Positions 19,461 to 20,087 of a stretch of DNA of 20,087 bases are shown in pieces. The notes beneath the pieces were generated by a model, which saw only the letters and a list, made by a program, of their open reading frames with translations, was not told the DNA's origin and did not search any database. This DNA is from Rhizophagus sp. LPA8_4_AMF (lineage: Eukaryota; Glomeromycota; Glomeromycetes; Glomerales; Glomeraceae). The translations under genes were made by a program, and so were the position numbers. The stretch is from assembly GCA_021464525.1 (NCBI GenBank), contig JADRCO010001346.1, positions 1-20,087 on the forward strand. Reading direction: 5' to 3'. Position 1 is the stretch's first letter; the number at the start of each line of letters is the position of its first letter.

Positions 19461-19707
19461 CATAACGTCATATTTAGTTTTAATATAACAGCCAATCAAA
19501 TTTTTATATTATAAATCATGTGATTTTATTATGTGTAACGTAAGATTTTCACCTCTCTCATAATTACGTCATTATGAAGAATTTAAATAAAGTACCGTAA
19601 TTTGTCAAAATTGAATAAATTGAAATCATTCAACATAAAATAACGTTTCACCACTTTTTTTTCATTCTTTTTTAATTTATTTATTAATTTATTAATTATT
19701 TATTAAA
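19461..19707 (+). promoter_or_regulatory. Promoter region of the kinase gene
   Basis: Upstream of the ATG at 19708 lie a TAACGTCA half-CRE (19463-19470), a CCAATCA box (19492-19498) and a TTACGTCAT site (19564-19572), followed by a T/A-rich leader. CCAAT and ATF/CRE sites are established fungal promoter elements. Two CRE-like sites about 100 bp apart around a CCAAT box make a credible promoter, though no transcript evidence is available. Confidence 0.5.
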
Positions 19708-20087
19708 ATGAATGAAATTAAACTTAGTGACGATGTATTTGAGCAAATAAAAGATTTTGACCGTTGTAATTTAACTAAAGAACAAGAATCGTTAATTGAT
19801 AAACTAATAACAGATAAAGAATTAAAAGAATGTTATAAAAAAAATGGTTTATGTGAAATTTGTAAACAACCTAAATCTAGTTATCCTTATTGTCAGTCAT
19901 GTAATTCACAATATTTTAAACAAAATTTCAAAAATTGGACAAGTGGAAATCATGACGTTGATGAATTTATTCAAAAAGTACAATTAAAAGCTAAAAGCAT
20001 GTTTCAAATCATAGAGTGGATTGAATATGATAAATTTGAAGATGTTGAATATTTAGCAAAAGGGGGATTTGGAACTACTTTTAAAGC
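19708..20087 (+). CDS. Protein kinase, 5' part (Rhizophagus-type expanded family)
   Basis: The ATG at 19708 in AAAATGAATG opens a frame of 126 complete codons that runs off the window with no stop. Residues 1-45 are a charged helical region. Residues 49-65 hold a CxxC-x9-CxxC zinc-knuckle-like motif (C49, C52, C62, C65). Residues 70-92 read FKQNFKNWTSGNHDVDEFIQ, and 102-112 IEWIEYDKFED. From 115 the kinase domain begins with EYLAKGGFGTTFK, the glycine-rich ATP loop (G119, G120, G122). The kinase lysine, DFG and catalytic loop lie beyond the window. In the family this N-terminal module precedes a tyrosine-kinase-like Ser/Thr kinase domain, often with Sel1 repeats; hundreds of copies occur in Rhizophagus. 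No lesion is seen. Loop variant GTTF instead of the common GTVY is minor. Confidence 0.93.
   Translation, partial: MNEIKLSDDVFEQIKDFDRCNLTKEQESLIDKLITDKELKECYKKNGLCEICKQPKSSYPYCQSCNSQYFKQNFKNWTSGNHDVDEFIQKVQLKAKSMFQIIEWIEYDKFEDVEYLAKGGFGTTFK

Overview
The window looks like nuclear DNA of an arbuscular mycorrhizal fungus (Glomeromycotina, most like Rhizophagus). Three things point there. It is very AT-rich with long gene-poor stretches. Genes have many short introns of about 55-95 nt. A protein kinase running off the right edge has the N-terminal CxxC-x9-CxxC / NFKNWTSGNHDVDEFIQK / EYLAKGGFGT layout that I recognise from the hugely expanded Rhizophagus kinase families. No bacterial-type gene organisation, rRNA, tRNA or CRISPR array is visible.

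Layout. 1-262: G-rich 19-bp minisatellite and skewed low-complexity DNA. 338-369: near-perfect 32-bp palindrome. 808-2045: a TATA box, then a GC-richer, frameshifted gene relic (920-1653) that runs into a different AT-rich coding segment (1638-2045). 2490-2910: small ORF and a decayed copy of a Rhizophagus-type domain. 4171-4287: 12-bp minisatellite. 4570-5827 (minus): degenerate multi-exon gene 'A'. 6426-6833 (plus): decayed gene of unknown function. 7680-7810: 52-bp repeats. 7989-9297 (plus): decayed gene 'C' with a PD-(D/E)XK-like D...EVK signature. 9541-12759 (minus): almost intact multi-exon gene 'B', a paralogue of A, convergent with C. 12366-12540: GC-richer insertion inside the first visible intron of B. 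13.0-15.0 kb: AT-rich DNA with almost nothing. 15071-15490: 165-bp satellite-like repeat. 15650-16280: broken membrane-protein gene 'D' whose intron holds a highly structured, SINE-like block (15865-16170). 18267-18611: another decayed coding region. 18855-19420: GC-richer transposon-like block with inverted repeats. 19708-20087: 5' end of the protein kinase, the only clearly intact coding sequence.

Genes A, B and C form the theme of the window. All are multi-exon, lineage-type genes with charged, low-complexity N-terminal regions. A and B share a conserved block and an intron at the same place and phase. C carries a nuclease-like motif. All three have stops, frameshifts or lost splice sites. 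I read this as a graveyard of an expanded, repeat-associated gene family next to mobile DNA. Reading-frame corrections are inferred by hand, and a sequencing error could mimic any single-base lesion.
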